Positions 16,690 to 25,513 of a DNA stretch of 64,000 bases are shown piece by piece. The translations under genes were made by a program, and so were the position numbers. Under the pieces are notes generated by a model that was not told where the DNA came from, searched no databases, and saw only the letters and a program-made list of their open reading frames with translations. The stretch's first letter is position 1. Every line of letters begins with the position of its first letter. This DNA is from Pectobacterium sp013449375 (GTDB taxonomy: Bacteria; Pseudomonadota; Gammaproteobacteria; Enterobacterales; Enterobacteriaceae), in assembly GCF_048593165.1 (NCBI RefSeq), contig NZ_CP184271.1; one strand, 5' to 3'.

Positions 16690-17436
16690 TTACTTAGGTT
16701 CTACGCCAAACCACTTCTTGTAGATCTCAGCATAAGTGCCGTTTTCACGCAGTGTTTTCAGGGCGCCATTCACTTTTTCACGCAGTTCGTTGCTGCCTTT
16801 CGGGAACGCGATGCCGTATTGCTGGGCTTTAATGGAGTCACCTACCGCTTTAAACTGGCCATTGCCTGCGGTTTTGATGAAGTAGAGGATATTTGGGGTA
16901 TCGTGCAGCACGGCGTCAGCACGGTTGGTGCCCAGTTCCATATAGGCGTTGTCGATGTTCGGGAACTGGCGCAGATCTTTGGTTTTGATATTGGCTTTCG
17001 CGTAATCAACAGAACCGGTACCGCTCTTCACCGCCAGCACTTTACCGGCTAAATCCTGCTCGCCTTTGATGTCGTTGTTGTCTGCTTTGACCATCACCAG
17101 CAGGCCGCTGTTGTAGTAGCCGTCAGAGAAATCGATTGCTTTTTTGCGCTCTTCAGTAATGGTAATGCCTGCCAACGCCAGATCGATGTTACGCGTTTGC
17201 AGTGCAGGAATAATGCCGCCGAAGTCCATTGGCTTCAGGGTGTACTTCAGGTTGAGCTGTTTAGCGATGGCATCCCAGAGGTCGATGTCAAAACCGACAT
17301 ACTTGTCGCCTTGTTTGAACTCAAAAGGGACGAAAGCGGTGTCTGTGGCGACAATCAGTTCTTTCTCAGCAGCATAGCTAGATACACTCATCATCAGTGT
17401 CAGTGCAGCCAAAGAGGCCTTAAGTAGTGATTTCAT
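16690..17436 (-). CDS. glnH: Glutamine-binding periplasmic protein GlnH
   Basis: Periplasmic substrate receptor of the glutamine importer. The 248-residue product has a cleaved signal peptide (MKSLLKASLAALTLMMSVSSYAA) and an SBP_bac_3 domain with TDTAFVPFEF, FDIDLWDAIAK, LAGITITEERKKAIDFSDGYY and the C-terminal IYKKWFG. First gene of glnHPQ. Its leader holds a pair of near-identical direct repeats (17471-17514). In E. coli the operon is nitrogen-regulated through a sigma-54 promoter; I could not find a convincing GG-N10-GC element here. Confidence 0.95.
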   Translation of the reverse strand: MKSLLKASLAALTLMMSVSSYAAEKELIVATDTAFVPFEFKQGDKYVGFDIDLWDAIAKQLNLKYTLKPMDFGGIIPALQTRNIDLALAGITITEERKKAIDFSDGYYNSGLLVMVKADNNDIKGEQDLAGKVLAVKSGTGSVDYAKANIKTKDLRQFPNIDNAYMELGTNRADAVLHDTPNILYFIKTAGNGQFKAVGDSIKAQQYGIAFPKGSNELREKVNGALKTLRENGTYAEIYKKWFGVEPK

Positions 17437-17470
17437 TAAATCCTTCCTATTAGCAGTTGTGGGAGCTTTT

Positions 17471-17514
17471 TGTTTTACAGGCGTTTTAAGCTTTGTTTTA
17501 CAGGTATTTTAAGC
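17471..17514 (-). repeat. Tandem 21-bp direct repeats in the glnH leader
   Basis: TGTTTTACAGGCGTTTTAAGC (17471-17491) and its 19/21 copy at 17494-17514 are spaced 23 bases apart, about 35-80 bases upstream of the glnH start codon. A period of about two helical turns would place a repeated protein site on one face of the DNA. The factor is unknown. Confidence 0.6.
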
Positions 17515-17802
17515 ATAGTACATCACACAAAAATGAAGCCTGAGCCAGTTACCCTGCGTTGTGCTTAACCTGTTGCTTTTATTTATTGCCCTGCCAGCGG
17601 TGAAATTTTCACCTCCGATTCGCTCAGGCAAGGCGCTGCTATGATTAACTGATTTATACGAGGGAAACAACCGTTGATTGGTGTTATGTCAAATTAATGC
17701 AGGCAAAAGCTAATTTTTTGAGCATCTTAACGGATAAAATGCGTGGTTTGTGCAGGTTGTACCAGAAAAGGGGGCAGATTGAGCGGGGGAAATCGCAGTA
17801 AA
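17515..17802. other. glnH-dps spacer
   Basis: Non-coding stretch upstream of glnH and downstream of dps. It must hold the glnH promoter; a TACTAT-like -10 lies on the minus strand at about 17517-17522. No gene, RNA or further repeat was recognised. Confidence 0.4.
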
Positions 17803-17822
17803 AAGGCTGCTGAAGCAGCCTT
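17803..17822 (-). terminator. dps terminator
   Basis: AAGGCTGC TGAA GCAGCCTT hairpin followed on the minus strand by a T-run (A-run 17800-17804 on the plus strand), 28 bases after the dps stop. Confidence 0.85.
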
Positions 17823-17850
17823 GAAAGCGTCCGTCGGATGATGACGCTGA

Positions 17851-18354
17851 TTATTCAATGTTTGATTCAATGAACCACAGGAACTGATCCAGATCGCGCG
17901 ATGCGGCGGTCAGGATGTCCGCAGAGGCCTCATCTTCCGTTTTGCCAATTGCTTTGCGTACGTTGTTGGCAACAATCGCATAACGCTCTGCCAGCGCCTT
18001 CAGATGATCCTGAACGCTATGGATGTTAGTTGGATAGCTTTTCAGCGAGGTTTGTTTACCCACAATTTGTACGGTACCCAGCGCGACGCCGCCTATTTGC
18101 ACTACGCGCTCAGCGATAGTGTCTTGATGGTCAATAATCGAGGTGCGGAAGCCATCCAGCATTTCATGAACGGCGATAAAATTTGCACCGCGCATGTTCC
18201 AATGTGCCTGTTTAGTCATCAACGACAGGTCGATAAAATCAACAACAATTTGGTTTAACAGCGCGATCGTCGAGGTCTTAACGCTATCATCCAAATCATT
18301 GCGAGTGTAAAGCAGTGCGGACGGTGCTGATTTCACGAGTTTGGCGGTAGACAT
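17851..18354 (-). CDS. dps: DNA starvation/stationary-phase protection protein Dps
   Basis: Dodecameric ferritin-like protein that oxidises and stores iron with peroxide and coats DNA in stationary phase. The 167-residue product shows the ferroxidase-centre residues in KQAHWNMRG (His), MLDGFRTSIIDHQDTIAERV (Asp and Glu) and a Lys-containing mobile N-terminus. Length matches E. coli Dps. It is monocistronic with its own terminator. In E. coli dps is under OxyR and sigma-S control; no site for either was identified by eye here. Confidence 0.96.
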   Translation of the reverse strand: MSTAKLVKSAPSALLYTRNDLDDSVKTSTIALLNQIVVDFIDLSLMTKQAHWNMRGANFIAVHEMLDGFRTSIIDHQDTIAERVVQIGGVALGTVQIVGKQTSLKSYPTNIHSVQDHLKALAERYAIVANNVRKAIGKTEDEASADILTAASRDLDQFLWFIESNIE

Positions 18355-18700
18355 AATAGTTATCCTCTCTTTAATTATTCATAGTCTTACTGTTCAACGT
18401 GATTAATTATAGCAGTGATAAAAATGAATATTGAAAAGAATCACCTATCGAATGAATAGCTTTAGCATAACGATATTATGGGTATTTGTAGTCAGGATTT
18501 ATCTGATATCGGTAATGCAATAACCCAGCATGTAAGTGCAATGTTTTAATTACGCTTGAAATATCATCTCATATATTGATAAATATCATTTTCACTTAGG
18601 TGAAAATAGTTATTATTCGCCCGTCATTCTGATTGAAATAGAATGTCCTCGTTGTTTTCTCCTTAAAACATATGATGTGGAGTAAAGGGAGTCGTGCAGA
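18355..18700. other. dps / kinase-gene divergent intergenic region with a perfect palindrome
   Basis: A+T-rich region carrying the divergent promoters of dps and the downstream kinase-like gene. At 18588-18607 there is a perfect 8-bp inverted repeat, ATTTTCAC TTAG GTGAAAAT, about 95 bases before the kinase start, which may be an operator. Nothing else is recognisable. Confidence 0.5.
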
Positions 18701-19252
18701 ATGAGAGTAAATATTATTGGTACCAGTGGAAGTGGTAAATCGACACTTGCTCGCTGTTTGTCTGAAAAGTTGGTTATTCCGTACATTGAAATGGATGCGT
18801 TGTTCTGGCTGAAAGACTGGCAGGAGCGGACGGATATCGATTTTTTTCAACGACTTGAAAGCGCACTGGAACCGGAAAGTTGGGTGTTGGATGGCAACTA
18901 TAATCGAACGCGTGAGATCAAATGGCGCAATATTGATGTCGTGATTTGGGTCGATTACAGTTTTAGCCGTACGCTTTTTCAGGCGGTACGGCGTGCCTGT
19001 GTTCGGGCATGGCGTAAAGAGGAGCTCTGGAGCGGCACAGGGAATAAAGAATCTTTTCTCCGCAGTTTCTTTAGTCGGGATTCCATTATTATCTGGACAA
19101 TAAAAACCTATTCAAGAAACCGGAAACGGTATTTGGCGGATTTAGCCGATCCGCGTTATCAGCATATTCACTTTATTACGTTGCGTTCTCCTCGAGAATG
19201 TGAAGCTTTCCTGCAATACCTTCCCAAGGAAATACGCCTTCATTCGGCTTGA
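18701..19252 (+). CDS. Small P-loop kinase-like ATPase (FlaR/adenylate-kinase-like)
   Basis: The 183-residue product begins MRVNIIGTSGSGKSTLARCL with a textbook Walker A (residues 7-14), followed by IPYIEMDALFW, DGNYNRTREIKW and VIWVDYSFSRTLFQAVRRACVRAWRKEELW. This arrangement is that of the small nucleoside-kinase-like proteins annotated as topology modulation or FlaR-like; the true substrate is not known. It sits between dps and rhtA, which are adjacent in E. coli, so it is an insertion in this lineage. Its 3' end overlaps the convergent rhtA 3' end by 13 bases. Confidence 0.8.
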   Translation: MRVNIIGTSGSGKSTLARCLSEKLVIPYIEMDALFWLKDWQERTDIDFFQRLESALEPESWVLDGNYNRTREIKWRNIDVVIWVDYSFSRTLFQAVRRACVRAWRKEELWSGTGNKESFLRSFFSRDSIIIWTIKTYSRNRKRYLADLADPRYQHIHFITLRSPRECEAFLQYLPKEIRLHSA

Positions 19253-20127
19253 GTCGTTACTTTGGCGTCACCCGCCGGTTTTATTGTCAGCGTTGCGCCG
19301 ATTGACGCGATGATAATAAAGATCAGCGCCATCCACTGAATAAACGAGAGATGCTCACTGAGGAAGAGGATCCCAGATAGGGCGGCAATCGCGGGTTCCA
19401 TGCTCATCAAGGTGCTGAATGTTCTGGCTGGCAGGCGAGTCAATGCCACCATTTCCAGAGAATAGGGGAGCGCGGTGGACAGAATCGCGACGGCAATACC
19501 GAGCGGGAGTATTGATAACGAAAATAGCGTGCTCTCCGCGTAATACGCACCAAGAGGGCAGAAAATCAGCGCGGCAACGCAGGATCCTATGGCGACGGTG
19601 CCAGGCCCATGATTCGCCCCTGCTTTTTGCCCAAACAGAATATAGAGCGCCCAGCATGCACCGGCACCCACGGCGCAAGCTGCCCCCATCAGATCAACAT
19701 TGCCGATATTGTGACCCAGCGGTAATAAGAACCACAGACCAGCAACGGCAAGAAAAACCCACAGAAAATCAATAGGTCTGCGTGAGGCTAGCATCGCAAC
19801 GGCAAGTGGGCCAGTGAATTCCAGTGCGACAGCAATGCCGAGCGGTACCGTCTGTAATGAGAGGTAAAATAGAAAGTTCATCCCGCCTAGCGTGATGCCA
19901 TAAACCAGCAATGGCAGGCGGTTACTGCTAAAGCGCATCCGCCACGGCTTGAAGATGATGCACAGAATGATCGTACCTATACTCAGGCGTAACGCGGTTA
20001 CGCCCGTTGCGCCAATGAGTGGAAACAGACTCTTGGCCAGAGCCGCACCGCTTTGGATAGAAAGCATTGAGATAATGATGAGCAATACGGGTACAAATGA
20101 TGACGAGCGGTGGGAAAATAAGGTCAT
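19240..20127 (-). CDS. rhtA: Threonine/homoserine exporter RhtA
   Basis: EamA/DMT-family inner-membrane exporter of threonine, homoserine and analogues. From ATG 20127 the product is 295 residues, the same length as E. coli RhtA, and shares long identical stretches (IQSGAALAKSLFP, TVPLGIAVALEFTGPLAVA, AILSTALPYSLEMVALTRLP). Ten hydrophobic segments are visible. The frame is open 16 codons further upstream but that start would add a non-family N-terminus. It is followed by ompX, as in E. coli. Confidence 0.93.
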   Translation of the reverse strand: MTLFSHRSSSFVPVLLIIISMLSIQSGAALAKSLFPLIGATGVTALRLSIGTIILCIIFKPWRMRFSSNRLPLLVYGITLGGMNFLFYLSLQTVPLGIAVALEFTGPLAVAMLASRRPIDFLWVFLAVAGLWFLLPLGHNIGNVDLMGAACAVGAGACWALYILFGQKAGANHGPGTVAIGSCVAALIFCPLGAYYAESTLFSLSILPLGIAVAILSTALPYSLEMVALTRLPARTFSTLMSMEPAIAALSGILFLSEHLSFIQWMALIFIIIASIGATLTIKPAGDAKVTTQAE

Positions 20128-20504
20128 TCTTTTGGCCTTAAAATAGGTATAACATTCCGTTGCTATTATACCCAATTGTAAACAGTTTGTCTGGTATGAG
20201 TTGACTTTTATTGACCTTTATTTACGCATCATTTAATTGTTTTATTTTTGCTCAATTCAAAACGCATACAAACTGAGCGGGAAATTAAGAATCGTCTGTT
20301 TTACAGCCTTGAGGTGAATTTATTTTCAATCTAACTGTCACAATAAAAAAGCTAATGTAATTAGCGTGATAGGTTTGATTTGACAATATTTGTTACATCT
20401 AAAGGCTAATTGATAAATATTTATAGGGCGGTAAGCCTCGAATTTCTTTGTTATATTTACGGCGTTAGTTAGTCATTTCATAAAATGAATTTGAGGCTGT
20501 AAAT
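20128..20504. other. rhtA-ompX divergent intergenic region
   Basis: A+T-rich region between divergent genes. A TTGACA hexamer at 20380-20385 is a candidate -35 element for ompX, though no well-spaced -10 follows with certainty. The ompX leader would then be about 90 bases, long enough for sRNA control as known for ompX in enterobacteria. No other feature was seen. Confidence 0.45.
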
Positions 20505-21020
20505 ATGAAAAAAATCGCGTGTCTTTCCGCTCTGGCTTGTGTATTAGCCGTTGGCGCAGGTTCTGCATTTGCTGGTCAAAGCACTGTCTCTGCTGGTTAT
20601 GCTCAAGGTGATGCTCAGGGCGTACAAAATAAAGTTAAAGGCTTTAACTTGAAATATCGTTATGAGCAAGATAATAACCCACTGGGCGTTATTAGCTCTT
20701 TCACCTACCTGGAAAAAAATGGTAGCGATGACGGTCTGTACAGCAAAGGCCAGTACATGGGCTTTACTGCGGGCCCAGCTTACCGTCTGAATGACTGGGC
20801 AAGCCTGTACGGTGTTGTCGGTTTCAGCCATGGTAAAGTTACCAATAACGCGACCAACGGTCTGAACAACAGCAGCAATGACGATTATGGCTTCACCTAC
20901 GGTGCTGGTGTTCAGTTCAACCCAATCCAAGACGTTGCTCTGGATGTCGGTTACGAACAAAGCCGTATCCGCAGTGTTGACGTTGGTGCTTGGGCTGTTG
21001 GCGTAGGTTACCGTTTCTAA
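20505..21020 (+). CDS. ompX: Outer membrane protein OmpX
   Basis: Eight-stranded outer-membrane beta-barrel of the OmpX/Ail family. The 171-residue product has a signal peptide (MKKIACLSALACVLAVGAGSA, cut at FAG), alternating amphipathic strands and the C-terminal signature VGVGYRF ending in Phe. Family members influence adhesion, serum resistance and envelope stress. A strong terminator follows at 21074-21101. Confidence 0.96.
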   Translation: MKKIACLSALACVLAVGAGSAFAGQSTVSAGYAQGDAQGVQNKVKGFNLKYRYEQDNNPLGVISSFTYLEKNGSDDGLYSKGQYMGFTAGPAYRLNDWASLYGVVGFSHGKVTNNATNGLNNSSNDDYGFTYGAGVQFNPIQDVALDVGYEQSRIRSVDVGAWAVGVGYRF

Positions 21021-21071
21021 TCTAACCCTGTAGGGGGTTTACCCTCAGCATTGGTTGTTAGATGTGTCGGA

Positions 21072-21103
21072 AGAATCCGCTCTTTTCAGGGCGGATTTTT
21101 TTA
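21072..21103 (+). terminator. ompX terminator
   Basis: GAATCCGC and GCGGATTT pair around a TCTTTTCAGG loop and are followed by a T-run at 21095-21102. Confidence 0.85.
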
Positions 21104-21357
21104 TGGGGAGCTTCCTGCCCACCCCCTTGCGGGTCATCGCAAACGGCATTTTTATGGCTGTTTGTCAAAGCAGTGACGAGTTTCGCCCGTCATTAGCCGC
21201 CATTTTCTAGTCGGTCGATATCCGGTTATTCTTGTTGCCATTGAGCAAAAGCCACCCTGTTGATCTGTTATAAGATTTTATCTTGACGTTAAGATTCTTT
21301 GTGTGAAGATGTTGATCATCAGGCAGTAGTGACTTGCTCAAGCTATTGAGGTTATAC
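21104..21357. other. Spacer upstream of the CynX/NimT-like gene
   Basis: About 250 bases holding presumably the promoter of the MFS gene. No regulatory motif or small gene could be supported. Confidence 0.35.
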
Positions 21358-22527
21358 ATGGTAGTGACATCAACGGCCCGCACGCGGGCTTTTCTTTTCT
21401 TCACGATTATCCTGTTGGGATTGAATTTACGCCCCGTACTGGCGGGGATTGGCCCGTTGCTGAATCAGATTCAGGCCGCAACGGGTCTGGATGACAGCAT
21501 GGCGGGCATGTTAACCACGCTCCCCGTGTTCGCGATGGGGTGGTGTGCGTTATATGGCGGTCAGTTGCAGGCACGTCTGGGGGAGTATCGGGGCATCACA
21601 TTGGGTATTGTGGTGATTGCCTTGGCGTGTGGTGTACGCTGGTGGCTGAATAGCGGCATGGCTCTGCTGGTGAGCGCCGCGCTTGCTGGGGGCGGGATTG
21701 CCTTAATTCAGGCGCTGGTGCCGTCGTTTATCAAACTCCATTTTGGCCGTCATAGCAGTCTTCTGATGGGGTTTTATACTACGGCGATTATGACTGGCGC
21801 GGCGTTTGCGGCTTCATCGGTTTCTCCGCTGGCAAATGTATGGGGCTGGCAAAGCGCGCTGGCCTGCTGGGGAATTGTGGCGTTGATTGCCACAGTGGCC
21901 TGGTGGTGTGTGCCTAAAGCGTATACCGCGAAGCAGGAGGCAGCGGCCGTTCTGGCGACGCGTAGAAGCGGGATGGATTGGCTGCTGATGGTGTTCTTCG
22001 GTATTGGTACGGGCGCATATACGCTGGTGCTGGCATGGCTGCCACCGTATTACATTCAACTAGGGCTCGATGCGACGCAAAGCGGCCTGATGTTGGGCGG
22101 ATTAACGCTGACGGAGGTGATTTCCGGCTTGCTGGTGTCCACGTTTATCAACCGCTTTCCCGATCGGCGCAAGTTGCTGCTTCCTATCCTGACCGTGATG
22201 CTGGTGGGAATGATTGGGTTGATTGTGGCACCGCTGACGTTTACATATCCCATTATTATCATGCTGGGCATTGGCATTGGTGCGCTCTTCCCGCTATCGC
22301 TGATTGTGGCGTTGGATCAGGTAACCGAATCACATAAAACCGGTTCACTGATGGGCTTTGTGCAGGGCGGCGGCTACATCCTTGCCAGCCTGATGCCGCT
22401 GCTGGCTGGCTTCATTCGTCAGCATACGGCGGGTTTGGAGCAGGCTTGGATGATTATGACTGTCGGTGTGGTCGTGTTGATTATCATGGCGACCCGCTTT
22501 GCTCCGGTGAAAAGCCTGAGTCGCTAA
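21358..22527 (+). CDS. MFS transporter, CynX/NimT family
   Basis: Inner-membrane major facilitator of the cyanate/2-nitroimidazole family, related to E. coli CynX and NimT (YeaN). From ATG 21358, preceded by gagg, the product is 389 residues with about 12 hydrophobic segments and the family N-terminus LLGLNLRPVLAGIGPLLNQI, followed by GMLTTLPVFAMGWCALYGGQL and a second-half repeat GTGAYTLVLAWLPPYYIQLGL. The substrate is unknown. It stands alone, convergent with the MATE gene; the two stops are 44 bases apart. Confidence 0.87.
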   Translation: MVVTSTARTRAFLFFTIILLGLNLRPVLAGIGPLLNQIQAATGLDDSMAGMLTTLPVFAMGWCALYGGQLQARLGEYRGITLGIVVIALACGVRWWLNSGMALLVSAALAGGGIALIQALVPSFIKLHFGRHSSLLMGFYTTAIMTGAAFAASSVSPLANVWGWQSALACWGIVALIATVAWWCVPKAYTAKQEAAAVLATRRSGMDWLLMVFFGIGTGAYTLVLAWLPPYYIQLGLDATQSGLMLGGLTLTEVISGLLVSTFINRFPDRRKLLLPILTVMLVGMIGLIVAPLTFTYPIIIMLGIGIGALFPLSLIVALDQVTESHKTGSLMGFVQGGGYILASLMPLLAGFIRQHTAGLEQAWMIMTVGVVVLIIMATRFAPVKSLSR

Positions 22528-22571
22528 GCGGTTTGTGGTGTTGTCAGCGAGCGGAAACCCGCTCGCTATCA

Positions 22572-23972
22572 TCAATTTGTTGGTGTGCGATAACGCCATA
22601 GCCAGCGCCCGCTCATCAAGCGGCGGTAATAAAAGAAGCCGCGTACAATCCAATCAAAGAACATCCCCATCCACACGCCGATCACGCCAAAACCGAGCAT
22701 CACGCCGAGGATATATCCCGCGATGACCCGACATCCCCACATACCAGCCATTGCCACCCACATGGTATAGCTGGCATCTTTCGCGCCTTTCAGACCGGCA
22801 GGGAGCACCCAAGACGCGGCCCAAATTGGCATAAATAGCGCGTTGAGCCACAGGAGATGTTTTGCCACTTCGATAACTTCCGGCTCATCGGTGTAAAACG
22901 ATGCCAAAAAGCTGGCGCTGGGCACCGACAGTACGGCAAGTACGCATAGCCCAATATTGGACAGCCAGAATATGTGCTTCAACTGGCGTGTGGACTGCAT
23001 AATCTGGCCTTTACCCAGTCGTGTGCCAACGATAATCGTGGCGGCGGCGCCGAGCGAATTGCCGGGAAGGTTGATCAGCGTTGAGATAGAGAAAGCAATA
23101 AAGTTTCCGGCAATGACTTCGGTTCCCATACCCGCGACAAAGCGTTGAGTGATCAGCTTGCCGATGTTAAACATCACCGATTCTATGCTGGCGGGAATAC
23201 CGATACTGAGCACTTCATAGAGAATCGTCAGGGTAAAAGGTGCAAAGTAAGACTTGAAGGGAATACGCAACGCGCCGTTAAAACCGTGCATCAGCGTTAA
23301 AATCACGAATACTGCACCGATATAGCGTGAAATGGTGATCCCGATGCCGGCACCAATAAATCCTAAGCCATCCCAGGAAAAGGCACCGTAAATCAGCAGG
23401 CTACTGATGGCAATGTTGAGGATATTCATCCCAATGTTGATGACCATGGGCAACTTGGTATTGCCCGCGCCCCGCAACGCGCCACAGCCTACCAGCGCGA
23501 TGGCGACAGCTGGATATCCCCACACGGTCCAGCGCAGGAACGTGAGGGCTAGTGCTTTAACCTGTGCGTCGGCCTGCCCTGCGATCAGATCGATAATCGC
23601 CGAACCGGCGAATTCAACCAGCGCGACTAGCAGAAATGATGACAGAACCAGTAATGACATTGACTGGCGAGCCGCAGAACGCGCCTGCTTTCTATTGCGT
23701 TGCCCCAGGCTGAACGCGACAACAACGGCAGTCCCCAACGCGACGGCGGTGAAGAATGCGATGATGACCATATTGAAGCTGTCAGCCAAGCCGACAGCCG
23801 CCATGGCCTCTTTACCTAGCCAACTGACTAGGAAGGTGCTGAAGACTCCCATCAACACGACGCAAAGGCCTTCAATAAAGATAGGGAAGGCGAGCGGTGA
23901 GATTTCTCTCCAGAAGAGTACGCGGTTGGAGTAACGCTTTTTATACCAGTCTGTATCTTTTAATTTTTTCAT
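22572..23972 (-). CDS. MATE-family multidrug efflux transporter (EmmdR/YeeO-like)
   Basis: Na+ or H+ coupled exporter of toxic compounds. The 466-residue product starts MKKLKDTDWYKKRYSNRVLFWREI, which is the N-terminus of the EmmdR/YeeO group, and has twelve hydrophobic segments in two MatE halves (LAFPIFIEGLCVVLMGVFSTFL and SIGIPASIESVMFNIG). The ATG at 23972 is preferred over the TTG eight codons upstream. The substrate cannot be told from sequence. Confidence 0.88.
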   Translation of the reverse strand: MKKLKDTDWYKKRYSNRVLFWREISPLAFPIFIEGLCVVLMGVFSTFLVSWLGKEAMAAVGLADSFNMVIIAFFTAVALGTAVVVAFSLGQRNRKQARSAARQSMSLLVLSSFLLVALVEFAGSAIIDLIAGQADAQVKALALTFLRWTVWGYPAVAIALVGCGALRGAGNTKLPMVINIGMNILNIAISSLLIYGAFSWDGLGFIGAGIGITISRYIGAVFVILTLMHGFNGALRIPFKSYFAPFTLTILYEVLSIGIPASIESVMFNIGKLITQRFVAGMGTEVIAGNFIAFSISTLINLPGNSLGAAATIIVGTRLGKGQIMQSTRQLKHIFWLSNIGLCVLAVLSVPSASFLASFYTDEPEVIEVAKHLLWLNALFMPIWAASWVLPAGLKGAKDASYTMWVAMAGMWGCRVIAGYILGVMLGFGVIGVWMGMFFDWIVRGFFYYRRLMSGRWLWRYRTPTN

Positions 23973-24388
23973 GAAACGGTCTTGGAAGTATCTCAAGTTT
24001 CCCTGTCAGTATGGTAAACAGAGCCACAAAGTGGTGGCTCGCAAATAGCATCATGTTGCACGGTACTTACTCATACCGTTTCACACAGTGACTTATCCAC
24101 GCAGTTACGACTCTATTTTGTGCGATCGCAGCAGCATGGCTGTTTTTTAAAATAGCGTTCCTATTTACAGAGTATCAGCCGCCAAATTGATGTCCAGCCT
24201 GGATTGCTTTCCCAGCATGGAAAGTTGTTGCACGTGCGCACTATTTAATTTAGATTTTGCTTTATTAGATTAATCTAAATTAGTGGTGAGACGCAGATCA
24301 TCAGCGATATCACCTTCTTGTCGGCTTAACGCCATGTTGAATGGTTGCATTATGACGGGTTTCAGCAGCTCAAAAGAGGATCACGATC
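23973..24388. other. MATE-ygaP divergent intergenic region
   Basis: 416 bases without a gene. The right half is A+T-rich and carries the palindrome described at 24250-24278; the left half presumably holds the MATE promoter. Nothing else is recognisable. Confidence 0.5.
24250..24278 (+). promoter_or_regulatory. Palindromic operator candidate upstream of ygaP
   Basis: TTAGATTAATCTAA at 24265-24278 is a perfect 14-bp palindrome, and a further direct half-site TTAGATT lies at 24250-24256, 15 bases before. The sites lie 110-140 bases before the ygaP start. In E. coli ygaP is controlled by the neighbouring ArsR-type repressor YgaV, and the related BigR repressors bind A+T-rich palindromes at rhodanese operons; no ArsR-type gene is adjacent here. 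Confidence 0.55.
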
Positions 24389-24925
24389 ATGCCAACGCCA
24401 CTTGCTATCTCACCCATCCAAGCCCGCAAGTTATTAGATGAAGAGGCGATACTCATTGATATTCGCCAGCCGGAAGAGTACGCCCGCGAGCATATTGCGC
24501 AGGCGAAACTGCATCCGCTGAATTCTTCCGCCGGGTATGTCCTCCCTAACGATGCTAGGGAAGGAAAAACGGTGATTTTCCACTGCTTATCCGGCATGCG
24601 TTCGGAACAGAATGCTGGCCTGCTGGCACAGGCGGCTTCACCCGCAGCGGTTTTTCTTCTGGAAGGGGGAATGACGGCATGGAAAAAGGCGGGATTTCCG
24701 ACAGAGGTGAATCATAAGCAACCAATTGACCTCATGCGGCAGGTTCAAATCGCCGCTGGCGTACTGATTCTGAGTGGTGTATTACTGGGTTACAGCGTAA
24801 ACAGCGCTTTCTTCCTGCTCTCTGGCTTTGTAGGAGCAGGGTTGCTGTTTGCTGGGATGACCGGTTTTTGCGGGATGGCAAGGCTGTTAATGAAAATGCC
24901 GTGGAACCGAGCAACCAAGCGCTGA
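24389..24925 (+). CDS. ygaP: Membrane-anchored rhodanese YgaP
   Basis: Sulfurtransferase fused to a membrane anchor. The 178-residue product has an N-terminal rhodanese domain (LIDIRQPEEYAREHI; active-site loop FHCLSGMRSEQ with catalytic Cys near residue 67) and a C-terminal DUF2892 two-helix hairpin (MRQVQIAAGVLILSGVLLGY, SAFFLLSGFVGAGLLFAG, FCGMARLL) almost identical to E. coli YgaP. Proposed roles are persulfide or cyanide detoxification and nitric-oxide-linked regulation. Probably transcribed with the downstream cupin gene (51-base gap). Confidence 0.92.
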   Translation: MPTPLAISPIQARKLLDEEAILIDIRQPEEYAREHIAQAKLHPLNSSAGYVLPNDAREGKTVIFHCLSGMRSEQNAGLLAQAASPAAVFLLEGGMTAWKKAGFPTEVNHKQPIDLMRQVQIAAGVLILSGVLLGYSVNSAFFLLSGFVGAGLLFAGMTGFCGMARLLMKMPWNRATKR

Positions 24926-24976
24926 TTTGCCGAGATAGTTAGCGGAGTGTTAACCACCAAAAATAGGGGCAGTAAT

Positions 24977-25306
24977 ATGGATATGAAAAACATTCCGTTT
25001 GGTACGACTGACTGGTCGAAAATAGAACCCACTGAGCATCAAGGGGAGACGGGAATCGCCTACTGGCGAACGCAGCGTTTTGATAATATTCGGGTGCGTA
25101 TTGTGGAATATACACCTGGTTACCTTGCCGATCACTGGTGCTCAAAAGGGCATATTCTGCTGTGCCTTGAAGGCGAGCTTCATACGGAATTGGACGATGG
25201 TCGTGTTTTTGTCCTCAAACCGGGAATGAGTTATCAGGTTGCGGATAACGCAGAAGCCCATCGCTCCTACACGGAGACGGGGGCGAAGCTGTTTGTTGTG
25301 GATTGA
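24977..25306 (+). CDS. DHCW-motif cupin-fold protein
   Basis: The 109-residue product carries the DHWCSKGHILLCLEGELHTEL core that names the DHCW-motif cupins: a metal-binding beta-barrel of unknown substrate. ATG 24977 is preferred to an in-frame start 30 bases upstream, because aggggc sits 7 bases before it and the family begins MDMKNIPFG. It follows ygaP closely on the same strand, so a shared transcript is likely. Confidence 0.82.
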   Translation: MDMKNIPFGTTDWSKIEPTEHQGETGIAYWRTQRFDNIRVRIVEYTPGYLADHWCSKGHILLCLEGELHTELDDGRVFVLKPGMSYQVADNAEAHRSYTETGAKLFVVD

Positions 25307-25513
25307 GGTGAGGGGCTAATCTGGAGTACGGAAATCAGAGTACGGCGATTAGCCCTTGATTTAGTTAATCCCACCATCTGGCGCAAATTATTTTTCTGTG
25401 CTGGTTTTATGCGGAAAGTCACTGTTATGGCTTTATCGGGATTAACTGTATCTGTTTTTTGGCATGACTCTGGGCCCTAATAGTGCTACTTATATCGAAT
25501 AAGGTAGCTAAAC

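Noticed and set aside
17437..17700. Sigma-54 promoter for glnH
   Set aside because: No convincing GG-N10-GC element on the minus strand was found by eye, so the known E. coli regulation was not transferred.
18596..18850. Minus-strand open frame overlapping the start of the kinase-like gene
   Set aside because: No start signal, overlaps the Walker A region of the plus-strand gene and has no recognisable motif.
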